Source: Desulfosarcina alkanivorans (GTDB lineage Bacteria; Desulfobacterota; Desulfobacteria; Desulfobacterales; Desulfosarcinaceae). From it: 64,000 bases of DNA. Location: positions 5,332,001 to 5,396,000 of the forward strand of contig NZ_AP021874.1 in assembly GCF_009688945.1 (NCBI RefSeq), read 5' to 3'. Below are positions 47,550 to 55,885 of this stretch, one piece after another. Each line of letters starts with the position of its first letter. Positions within the stretch are counted from its first letter, which is position 1. The notes below the pieces were generated by a model that was not told the DNA's origin, did not search any database, and saw only the letters and a list, made by a program, of their open reading frames with translations. A program made the translations under genes and the position numbers.

Positions 47550-48731
47550 ATGAAGAAAAACAGAAATGTCGGCATCATCGGCGTCGGGCAGTCGGTATAC
47601 TCCAGCCACCGCGAAGAGGTGAACCAGCCGGAGATGATTCAGGAGGCGGTGGCCGAGGCATTGGCCCATGCCGGAATTACGCTGGACGATGTGGACTGTA
47701 TCGTTCACGGCAACATGGAGCTTTTCGAGATGGTCCATCAGCCGGATCTGTGGCACACCATCGGCACGGGTGCGTTCGGCAAGGAGTGCCTGCGGGTGAC
47801 CACCGGCGGCACGACCGGTGCGACCCTGGTGTGCGCGGCGGATCATCTGGTGGCGTCCGGCCTTCACGACGTGGTGATGGCCATCGGTTTTGAAAAACTC
47901 CAGGAGGGACATACCACCGGCGGAATTACCAATATGGCCGATCCCCTGTGGGGCCGGCAGTTGCAGACCGGCGCACTCACCGGGATGACCGCTACCCAGA
48001 TGATCGATGAATTCGGTGAAGATCGGGCCAAGCGGGCGGCCATGAAATACCGTATTCTCATGGACAAGCACGCCATGAAAAACGAAAAGGCCCACCGTCG
48101 GCTGGGCCTGGAGTTCGACCAGGCCGATGACCTGGCCGTCAATTCCCCCGCCCTGGTGGGCGAACTGCGTATGATCCATATGTGCTCCCAGAGCGACGGT
48201 GCCTGTGTCATGATTTTCGCCTCTGAGAAAAAGGCAAAACAGTTGTGCGATCAGCCCGCATGGATCAAGGACCACGTGACCGCCCACCGGGAAGAGATGT
48301 TCTGCATCTTCGGCGATGCGCCGGTGCTCACCACACACCGGTATGCGGCCGAAAAACTGTTCGAACGATGCGGTATCACCCATCCGCGCGAAGAGATCGA
48401 CCTGTTCGAGATGTACGATCCATCCAGCTGGTGGGGGCCGGACTGGCTGCGGGAATTTCTTCTTCTCGATGGCGACGAACACCTGAAGATGATCGAGAAC
48501 GACGAGATTGCCATCGACGGCGCCTTTCCCGTCAATCCTTCCGGCGGCGTCATCGCCTCCAACCCCATCGGGGCCACGGCCATGGTTCGTGTGGCCGAAG
48601 CGGCGCTGCAGATCATGGGCCGGGCCGGCGGACACCAGGTTCCCAAGACCGTCAATCAGGCCCTGGCTTCCGGCTTCGGCGGCACCATGTGGACGGTGCT
48701 GACGTTGCTGACACGGGCGGTGCCCTGGTGA
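47550..48731 (+). CDS. Thiolase-fold protein lacking catalytic Cys and His (2)
   Basis: 393 residues, GGAGG upstream. N-terminus NVGIIGVGQSVYSS and C-terminal NPSGGVIASNPIGATAMVRVAEAALQ place it in the SCP-x/Ltp thiolase family. The nucleophile segment reads TTGGTTGATLV, with Gly where Cys should be, and SNP replaces GHP. Like its neighbour it may be an aldolase subunit or non-catalytic half. The two paralogues differ substantially, so they are old relatives, perhaps a heterodimer or two step-specific enzymes. Confidence 0.86.
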   Translation: MKKNRNVGIIGVGQSVYSSHREEVNQPEMIQEAVAEALAHAGITLDDVDCIVHGNMELFEMVHQPDLWHTIGTGAFGKECLRVTTGGTTGATLVCAADHLVASGLHDVVMAIGFEKLQEGHTTGGITNMADPLWGRQLQTGALTGMTATQMIDEFGEDRAKRAAMKYRILMDKHAMKNEKAHRRLGLEFDQADDLAVNSPALVGELRMIHMCSQSDGACVMIFASEKKAKQLCDQPAWIKDHVTAHREEMFCIFGDAPVLTTHRYAAEKLFERCGITHPREEIDLFEMYDPSSWWGPDWLREFLLLDGDEHLKMIENDEIAIDGAFPVNPSGGVIASNPIGATAMVRVAEAALQIMGRAGGHQVPKTVNQALASGFGGTMWTVLTLLTRAVPW

Positions 48732-48848
48732 TGACGGGGGGCGGATGCCGGAGAACCGAGGTCGGAAGGCGGAAGACACAAGACGGATTCAGGAGCGGCT
48801 TTCAGCCGCGATCCATACACAGATAATAACCGTTGGAGGAATATCATC

Positions 48849-51533
48849 ATGAACCTGGGAACCTATCTGGATACGGCCGTGGAACGCTACACGGACCTTC
48901 CCTATCTCCAATTCTATGACCAGACGGTAACCTACGGCGACTTCGGCCGTCAGGTCAACATTCTGGCCAATGCCCTGAAAGGCCGGGGCTTTGAAAAAGG
49001 CGATTTTATACATGTGCTGGTGCAGAACAGCCCCCAGACCCTGGTGGCCTATTTCGCCATCCAGAAGATCGGGGCCGTGGCCGGGCCGGTGAACGGCTGG
49101 TGGAAGGCGCCCGAGGTGCAGTATCTGCTCAACGATTCCAGGGGGCGGGGATTGATCATCGAGGACCAGTACCTGCCCATTCTGGATGAAATCAAAGGCC
49201 GTTGCCCTCACCTGGAAAAGATTATCGAGGTGGGCGAAAAACCCCGCCCTGAACACATCGACTTCGCGGCCCTATTGGCCGAAGGCACCGAAACGCCGGT
49301 GGCTTGCGAAAGTGAAGATGCGGACACCGCCTATATTTTCTATACTTCCGGTACCACCGGCAACCCCAAGGGGGTGCTGCTCTCCCACCGGAACGTGCTG
49401 GCCGACGTAGACGGGGTGACCCGTGCGCTGAACCTGGAAGAGAAGATGACGGCGTTGATATGTCTGCCCCTGTTCCACGTCAACGCCATGCTGTCGTGTA
49501 CCTTTTCCCTGGGCATCGGGCTGCAGATTGTGCTGCGCCGGCAGTTTTCGGCCAGTGAATTCTGGGAAGTGGTCGACCGCCACAAGGTCAATTTTTGGTC
49601 GGCCGTTCCGGCGGTTTACCAGATTCTGCTGTCCGACCCCACCCGACAGAAATACGACCTCAGCAGCCTGCAGTTCGGCATCTGCGGCGCGGCGCCGTTG
49701 ACCGAAGAGACCATGAAGAATTTCCAGGAGGCATTCGGTATCCCCATCGTGGAAGGCTACGGGCTCACCGAGGCCACCTGCGTGAGCACCATCAACCCCC
49801 GTGACAGGGTGAGAAAAATCGGATCCATCGGTTTGCCGCTGCCCGGCCAGGACGTCAAGATCCTGGCCGAAGACGGCAGTGAATGCCCCCGGGGCGAGTC
49901 CGGAGAGATCTGCATCGGCGGCGACGTGGTCATGAAGGGCTACTTCAACCGCCCCGGGGAAACCTCGGAAACCCTTGCGGAGGGCTACCTGCACACCGGC
50001 GACGTGGGGATCATGGATGAAGACGGATACATCTTTATCGTCGACCGTATCAAGGACATGATCATCCGCGGCGGTGAGAACATCTACCCCAAGGAGATCG
50101 ACAACCTGCTGGCCACCCACCCCATGATTCAGGAGGCGGCCACGGTCGGCGTGCCGGATGACACCATGGGCGAGGAAGTCAAGGTGTTCGTCATCCCCCT
50201 GGACGACGGCCTCACCGAGCAGGACGTGATCGACTTCTGCAAAAAGCACCTGGCCACTTTCAAGGTGCCCAGATACGTCGAGATCCTGGAAGACGATTTT
50301 CCCCGCAGTCCCATTGGAAAAGTACTCAAAAAAGAATTGCGCAAGTGGGGCCTGACCCCGCGACCCAAGAAGGCCAGGGCGTCCCAGGCCACCGTGGCGG
50401 ACATTTTCGGCACCATGGAGAGCCGGGTCAACTCGGAGGGGGTGGCCGGCGTCACCGCCAATTACGGCTACATCCTCACCGGTTCGGGCGGCGGGGAGTG
50501 GACCGTGTGCGTGGCCGACGGGGATGTGCAGGTCAGGGACGGCCTTCACGATCCGGCCGTGACCACCACCTGCGCGGCCAAGGACTGGATCGCCATCACC
50601 TTGGGCAAGCTGGACGGCATGACCGCCTTTACCTCGGGCAAGCTCAAGGTGGCGGGTGATATGGGGCTGCTGACCAAGGCAACCCGGTTTTTCAAGAAGT
50701 ACACGCCCCCGCAGCCCGCCCCGGCGGTGACCGTGGCCGATATTTTCGGCACCATGGAGAGCCGGGTCAACCCGGAGGGTGTGGCCGGGATAACGGCCGA
50801 CTACGGGTACATCATTACCGGCTCAGGCGGCGGAGCGTACACCGTGTGCGTGGCCGACGGCGATGTCAAGGTCCGGGACGGTCTTCACGATCCCGCGGTG
50901 ACCACCACCTGCAGCGCCAAGGACTGGATTGCCATCACACTGGGCAAGCTGGACGGCATGACGGCTTTTACATCCGGGCGCCTCAAGGTGGAAGGGGACA
51001 TGGGCTTGCTGACCAAGGCGACCCGCTTCTTCAAAAAATACACGCCGCCCGGGCCCGCCGGACCGGAGGAAGAGAAGGAAGAACTGCTCCGGCTCAGCCA
51101 GGTCCTCTCCATCCCCCAGCGGTTTGCCACCGGGCCGGTGATGGGAAAATTTCTCAAAGCATTCAAAGAGAAAAAGATACTGGCCAACCGGTGCCCGGCA
51201 TGCGGCCGGCTCCAGCTGCCCCCGAGAGAGGTATGTGCCGAGTGCAAGGTCCGCGCGGACCAGTGGGTGGAAGTGGGGCCGGAAGGCGTCATCGCCACGC
51301 CGGACATCACCTATTATGCCAGTCCCGATCCGCTCACCGGGGAGAGCCGCGAGACACCGTATATCTCGGCCCATTTTCTCCTGGACGGCTGCAAGGGGCA
51401 TGAAACCCTCTGGCACGAACTGGTCACCGATGATTTCTCCAAGGTCAGACGCGGGGTGCGGGTTCGACCGGTATGGAACCAGAAACGCATCGGTGCCATT
51501 ACGGATATCAGGTATTTCGAGATTGTGGAGTGA
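48849..51533 (+). CDS. CoA ligase fused to two SCP2 domains and a DUF35 domain
   Basis: 894 residues. Residues 1-505: AMP-forming acyl-CoA synthetase with IFYTSGTTGNPKG, GYGLTEA, YLHTGDVG, DRIKDMIIRGGENIYP and catalytic Lys491 in SPIGKVLKK. Residues 515-621 and 628-734: two SCP2 sterol-carrier-type domains, 97 of 107 residues identical. Residues about 770-894: DUF35 with zinc ribbon Cys782/785/796/799 and an OB-fold. SCP2 carries hydrophobic acyl-CoAs or sterols; DUF35 binds thiolase-fold partners. The protein could activate a bulky acid, hold the CoA ester and present it to the thiolase-fold enzymes next door. I know of no characterised enzyme with this order. Confidence 0.94.
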   Translation: MNLGTYLDTAVERYTDLPYLQFYDQTVTYGDFGRQVNILANALKGRGFEKGDFIHVLVQNSPQTLVAYFAIQKIGAVAGPVNGWWKAPEVQYLLNDSRGRGLIIEDQYLPILDEIKGRCPHLEKIIEVGEKPRPEHIDFAALLAEGTETPVACESEDADTAYIFYTSGTTGNPKGVLLSHRNVLADVDGVTRALNLEEKMTALICLPLFHVNAMLSCTFSLGIGLQIVLRRQFSASEFWEVVDRHKVNFWSAVPAVYQILLSDPTRQKYDLSSLQFGICGAAPLTEETMKNFQEAFGIPIVEGYGLTEATCVSTINPRDRVRKIGSIGLPLPGQDVKILAEDGSECPRGESGEICIGGDVVMKGYFNRPGETSETLAEGYLHTGDVGIMDEDGYIFIVDRIKDMIIRGGENIYPKEIDNLLATHPMIQEAATVGVPDDTMGEEVKVFVIPLDDGLTEQDVIDFCKKHLATFKVPRYVEILEDDFPRSPIGKVLKKELRKWGLTPRPKKARASQATVADIFGTMESRVNSEGVAGVTANYGYILTGSGGGEWTVCVADGDVQVRDGLHDPAVTTTCAAKDWIAITLGKLDGMTAFTSGKLKVAGDMGLLTKATRFFKKYTPPQPAPAVTVADIFGTMESRVNPEGVAGITADYGYIITGSGGGAYTVCVADGDVKVRDGLHDPAVTTTCSAKDWIAITLGKLDGMTAFTSGRLKVEGDMGLLTKATRFFKKYTPPGPAGPEEEKEELLRLSQVLSIPQRFATGPVMGKFLKAFKEKKILANRCPACGRLQLPPREVCAECKVRADQWVEVGPEGVIATPDITYYASPDPLTGESRETPYISAHFLLDGCKGHETLWHELVTDDFSKVRRGVRVRPVWNQKRIGAITDIRYFEIVE

Positions 51534-51678
51534 GGTGGTGTGCTTGCCCACTCGACAAACAGCAGGAGACGCATACACGTTTGAAAAGGGTTCAAGGGGT
51601 CGAGACGTCAAGGCGTCAAGGATTCAAGGGATTGGTTAAGGATGTTTCACTTGACCCCTTCCTCCCAAAGGAGATCAC

Positions 51679-52569
51679 ATGGATACCCGATACAATGACA
51701 GCTTTGTGGTGGAGGGCAAACTGGCCCTTCCCTACCAGTACTTTGCCGGTAAAACGGGCAGCCGGTTTATCACGACCATCAGGGATAAACAAAAGATCAT
51801 GGGGCTCAAGTGCGACAGCTGCGGCAAGGTTTTCGTGCCTCCCCGCTCCACCTGTGAGCGCTGCTTCGTGGATATTTCCGACAACTGGGTGGATGTGAAG
51901 CACTCGGGAACGGTGACCGGTTTTACGGTGATTCGCTACAAGGAGCCCCACCAGCCCCTGGACCCGCCCTATATCCAGGCACTGATTCAGCTCGACGGCG
52001 CCGATACCCCGCTGGTCCACATCGTCAGGGGCGTTCCGGTCAGTCAGATGAAAAAAGGTCTGCGGGTCAAGGCGGTGTTCGCCAAAAAGACCACCGCCAC
52101 CATCATGGACATCGACCATTTCCGACCCGAAGTGAAGGACGCCGTTCAACTGGGATACACCTATGAAGAACTGGAAATCGGCATGACGGCTTCGTTCACC
52201 AAGACCATCACTGAGACGGATGTCTATCTCTTTGCCGGCATCTCGGGGGATTTCAATCCCATGCACATGAACGAGGAATTCGCAAAAAAGACGCCTTTCG
52301 GCACCCGCATCGCCCACGGGGCCCTGCCCCAGTGCCTGTGCGCCCCGGTGCTGGGCATGAAACTGCCGGGCCTGGGCACCGTGGCTTTGGAAATCACTAC
52401 CCGCTTCAAGGCGCCCACCTACTTCGGAGACACCATTACCTGCGTGGGCGAGGTCATCAAGAAGTTGGAAGACCGCAAGTGGGTACGCATGTCGCTGACC
52501 TGGACCAATCAGGATCAGAAGCTGGTGGCGGAAGGAAAAGCCCTCGTTATGCCTCCTCAATCTTCGTGA
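51679..52569 (+). CDS. DUF35-MaoC fusion (enoyl-CoA hydratase type)
   Basis: 296 residues. N-terminal DUF35 (about 35-150), with zinc ribbon Cys45/48/59/62 and OB-fold; C-terminal MaoC/hydratase-2 domain (about 155-296), with active-site GDFNPMH (Asp191, Asn193, His196). ChsH2 of steroid side-chain degradation has the same two domains in the reverse order (MaoC then DUF35) and forms a hydratase-aldolase complex with Ltp2. This suggests hydration of an enoyl-CoA followed by transfer to a thiolase-fold aldolase. Start supported by AAAGGAGAT. Confidence 0.93.
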   Translation: MDTRYNDSFVVEGKLALPYQYFAGKTGSRFITTIRDKQKIMGLKCDSCGKVFVPPRSTCERCFVDISDNWVDVKHSGTVTGFTVIRYKEPHQPLDPPYIQALIQLDGADTPLVHIVRGVPVSQMKKGLRVKAVFAKKTTATIMDIDHFRPEVKDAVQLGYTYEELEIGMTASFTKTITETDVYLFAGISGDFNPMHMNEEFAKKTPFGTRIAHGALPQCLCAPVLGMKLPGLGTVALEITTRFKAPTYFGDTITCVGEVIKKLEDRKWVRMSLTWTNQDQKLVAEGKALVMPPQSS

Positions 52570-52615
52570 TTGAGAAACCGAGGAATATAATACCAGATCT
52601 TTCCGGCAAAAAATT

Positions 52616-52735
52616 CCAAATCCCAAATGACAAATAACAAACAAATAACAATATCAAAATTTCAAACCATCGGCTTTGGTGCTGTTTGAAATTTGAGCAT
52701 TGAGCATTGAACTTTGGAATTTATTTGGGATTTGG
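52616..52735. repeat. AT-rich palindromic intergenic repeat (copy 1)
   Basis: Outer arms CCAAATCCCAAAT (52616-52628) and ATTTGGGATTTGG (52723-52735) are perfect inverses, and an inner 10-bp stem is AATTTCAAAC (52658-52667) with GTTTGAAATT (52684-52693). The right arm continues with GATTTGGTGCTTGG, matching the element at 54158. Composition is far more AT-rich than the surrounding genes. Confidence 0.75.
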
Positions 52736-52811
52736 TGCTTGGAAGTTGGTTTTTTCGACCAGCAGCGTCTGTGATTGGTCTTTTGCCACCCTTGTAATGG
52801 AGTAGATACCA

Positions 52812-53972
52812 ATGACCATGGAATTTTCGGAAAAGGCCGCCTGCCAGCAGTATTTTACCAAGGCCCACGACATGGTGCGCCGGTCGGTGAAGGAATTCAT
52901 CGACAAGGAGGTCAAGCCCTTTGTCGACGAGTGGGAGGAGGCGGGCGGTTTCCCAAAAGAGATTTATAAGAAGGCTGGTGACGTGGGCGTCCTGGGAATC
53001 GGCTATCCCGAGGATTGCGGCGGCACCCCCGGCGACATCTTTTTCACCGTTGCCGCCAGCGAGGAACTGATGCGCTCGGGGTCCGGCGGGTTTGTAGCCG
53101 GTCTGGGATCGCTGAACATCGCCCTGCCGCCCATCGTCTGCCGGGGAACCGATGCGCAGAAAGAGAAATTCGTCAAACCGGTGATCGCCGGCGACCGCAT
53201 TGCCGCTCTGGCCATCACCGAGCCGGGCGGCGGATCGGATGTCTCCAACCTGGCCACCACGGCCGTACGCGCCGGCGACCACTACATCGTCAACGGCAGC
53301 AAGACCTTCATCACCAGCGGCACCCGGGCCGATCAGGTTACCTGCGCCGTACGTACCGGCGACCCCGGCGCCCACGGGATCAGCATGTTGGTGATCGAGT
53401 CCGGGACCCCGGGTTATTCGGTCTCCACGCCGCTCAAGAAAACCGGCTGGTGGGCCTCGGACACGGCCGAAATCTATTTCGATGACTGCCGGGTGCCGGT
53501 GGCCAACCGGATCGGTGAGGAAAATCAGGGATTTTACGCCATCATGGAGAATTTCCAGGGCGAGCGGCTCTCCCTGGCGATCATGGCATACATGACCGCC
53601 CAGATGGCCCTGGAAGCGGCCCAGGGCTATGTCAAGGCGCGGCAGACCTTCGGCAAGCCGCTGATCGGGTTCCAGGTGACGCGGCACAAACTGGTGGATA
53701 TGGCCACCCTGGTGGAAGTTGCCCGGGAGTTCACCTGGCGGGTGGCCGCCAGGATCGATGCCGGCATCGACCAGATCAAGGCGGTCTCCATGGCCAAGAA
53801 TTTTGCCTGCAGCGTCAGCGACCGGGTGACCTACGATGCGGTGCAGCTGTTCGGCGGGTATGGTTACATGCGCGGCCATTTAGTGGAGCGGCTCTACCGG
53901 GACAACCGGATTCTGTCCATCGGCGGCGGGACGACGGAAGTTATGAAGGAGATTATCTCAAAACTGATGTGA
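52812..53972 (+). CDS. Acyl-CoA dehydrogenase
   Basis: 386 residues. Motifs AITEPGGGSDVSNL and FITSGTRAD; catalytic base probably Glu in FQGERLSLAIM (isovaleryl-type position), as the C-terminus is SIGGGTTEVM without EGT. It lies between two palindromic AT-rich repeats, so it may have been inserted or transcribed apart from the fusion genes. Role: alpha,beta-dehydrogenation of the pathway's acyl-CoA. Confidence 0.93.
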   Translation: MTMEFSEKAACQQYFTKAHDMVRRSVKEFIDKEVKPFVDEWEEAGGFPKEIYKKAGDVGVLGIGYPEDCGGTPGDIFFTVAASEELMRSGSGGFVAGLGSLNIALPPIVCRGTDAQKEKFVKPVIAGDRIAALAITEPGGGSDVSNLATTAVRAGDHYIVNGSKTFITSGTRADQVTCAVRTGDPGAHGISMLVIESGTPGYSVSTPLKKTGWWASDTAEIYFDDCRVPVANRIGEENQGFYAIMENFQGERLSLAIMAYMTAQMALEAAQGYVKARQTFGKPLIGFQVTRHKLVDMATLVEVAREFTWRVAARIDAGIDQIKAVSMAKNFACSVSDRVTYDAVQLFGGYGYMRGHLVERLYRDNRILSIGGGTTEVMKEIISKLM

Positions 53973-54113
53973 CTTCCACTCACAAACGGCATCTTTCGGC
54001 CCAAGCCGGCGTTCTCGCTCGTCTGAAATCCTCAACGTAGCGCTGCTACGCCTGCGGTTTCAACCTCGCTGCGGCCTTGGCCTGAACCAAAATCTACCAT
54101 TTGTGAATGGAAG
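53973..54113. repeat. Palindromic intergenic repeat element (copy B)
   Basis: Long imperfect inverted repeat: left arm CTTCCACTCACAAACGGCA, right arm complementary to CTTCCATTCACAAATGGTA; centre CGTAGC-GCT-GCTACG (54036-54050). Same architecture as the element at 15085-15206, with a different sequence. It directly follows the acyl-CoA dehydrogenase stop. Confidence 0.75.
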
Positions 54114-54157
54114 CAAGATCGATTTGGGATTCGGGGGGTTAGGAATTGAGAAGACTT

Positions 54158-54296
54158 AAAATTACAATGCTAACAACACAAATTACAAATAAATCCCAAT
54201 AATTCAAATCTCAATCCCTCAAACCGTTGCGATTCGGAGTTGTTTTGTATTTTGAGTATTGTCATTTGAGATTTGGTGCTTGTTATTTGTAATTTT
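54158..54296. repeat. AT-rich palindromic intergenic repeat (copy 2)
   Basis: AAAATTACAA (54158-54167) and TTGTAATTTT (54287-54296) are perfect inverses; AAATTACAAATAA (54180-54192) pairs with TTATTTGTAATTT (54283-54295); CAAATCTCAA pairs with TTGAGATTTG inside. The right arm contains GAGATTTGGTGCTTG, shared with copy 1 at 52616. Confidence 0.75.
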
Positions 54297-54333
54297 CGGT
54301 TTATCCGGTATGAGAAATGGGAGCTAAACAAAA

Positions 54334-55850
54334 ATGGCATTGGAACTGGCGGAACGCCGCGACGTGGATTTCGTATTATACGAACAATTGGGACTGGACG
54401 AACTGATCAAACATGAACGCTTTGCAGCGTTCAACAAGAAGACCCTGGACCTGATTATCACCGAGGCCCGCAGGCTGGCTGTCAAGGAACTGCTGCCCGC
54501 CAACGGTCCCGGAGACAAGGAGGGCTGCACATTTTCCGGCGGCACGGTGAAGGTGCCCGAAGCCTACCGCCGCATCTTCGAACTCTACCGAGAGGGGAGA
54601 AGGACCTGACCGAGAACATCATCCATCCGGTGCTGGCCCGCACCAAGGGGGCGCCGGAAGGCACCAAGGGAATTTCCCTGTTTCTGGTTCCCAAGATTCG
54701 CGTCAATGCCGACGGCAGCCTGGGCGAATCCAACGACGTGGTCTGCACGGGCATCGAAGAGAAACTGGGCATCCACGGCAGCGCCACCTGTTCGCTTACC
54801 CTGGGCGGCAAGGGCCGGTGCATCGGTACCCTTTTGGGTGAGGAAAACAAGGGCATGATGGTGATGTTCCACATGATGAACGAGGCCCGGCTGGGTGCGG
54901 GCATCCAGGGGTTCGCCATGGCCAGCGCCGCTTATGCCTATGCCCTGAGTTATGCCCGCGAGCGCAAGCAGGGGAGAAATTTGATGCAGATGATGAACCC
55001 CGAGGCCCCTTCGGTACCCATCATCCAGCACCCGGACGTGCGGCGAATGCTCATGTGGATGAAGGCGTATGTGGAGGGCATGCGCAGTTTCGTCTACTAT
55101 CTGGGCAGTTGCTTCGACCGGGTGGCCCTCGCCGGGGATCACGTCGATCGGGATCGCTGGCAGGAGCTGATCGAACTGCTCACTCCGGTGGTCAAGGCCT
55201 ATTGCTCGGACAAGGCCTTCGAGGTGTGCACCCAGGCGGTGCAGATCTACGGCGGATACGGCTACATCATGGAGTACCCGGTGGAGCAGTACCTGCGGGA
55301 TGCCAAGATCACCAGCATCTACGAAGGCACCAACGGCATCCAGGCCATGGATTTTCTCGGCCGCAAGCTGGGGATGAAGCAGGGCAAGTATTTCATGGAG
55401 CTGCTGGGCGAAATGCGAAAAACCGTGGCAACGGCCAGGCAGGCGGAGACTTTGAAGGGCATTGCCGTCAAACTTGAAAAAGCGGTCAGCCGGCTGGGGG
55501 AAACCGCCCTGACATTTGGCGCCACGGCCATGAGTCCGAAGGTGATGACGGCCTTCGCTTTTGCCCAACCGCTGCTGGAGGCCACCGGTGATGTGATCAT
55601 GGGCTGGATGCACTTGTGGCGGGCAGTGGCCGCTGTACCGGGTCTGGAGAAGCATGCCGGCAGCCTCGATCCGGCCACCCGCATGAAAAGGGTGGAGAAG
55701 AATAAACATGCCGCCTTTTACGAGGGCAAGCTGCGGACGGCCGAATTTTTCATCCACACCCTGCTGCCGGCCACCAACGGCAAGATGGACGCCATCAACA
55801 GCACCTGCGATGCGGCGGCTGAGATGCCGGAGCGTTCTTTCTGGCTGTAG
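54334..55850 (+). pseudogene. Acyl-CoA dehydrogenase (DmdC-like) with internal deletion and frameshift
   Basis: Paralogue of the gene at 40025. Residues 1-90 are in one frame (MALELAERRDVDFVLYEQLG ... FELYREG); then about 112 residues are missing, including the TEPEAGSD FAD motif, and the rest continues in another frame (EKDLTENIIHPVLAR to the end at 55850). The junction is at about 54590-54606. The C-terminus keeps SIYEGTNGIQAMD. A tail of about 400 residues could be translated from 54630, but a working enzyme is unlikely. An assembly deletion cannot be excluded. Confidence 0.85.
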
Positions 55851-55885
55851 ATCCCGAATGTGTTGCGTATTGGTGGCTTCAGGGA

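Noticed and set aside
46518..48779. Open frame of 753 codons on the minus strand
   Set aside because: It is antisense to two clear thiolase-family genes with good start sites; low-complexity His/Gly/Arg-rich product typical of GC-rich shadow frames.
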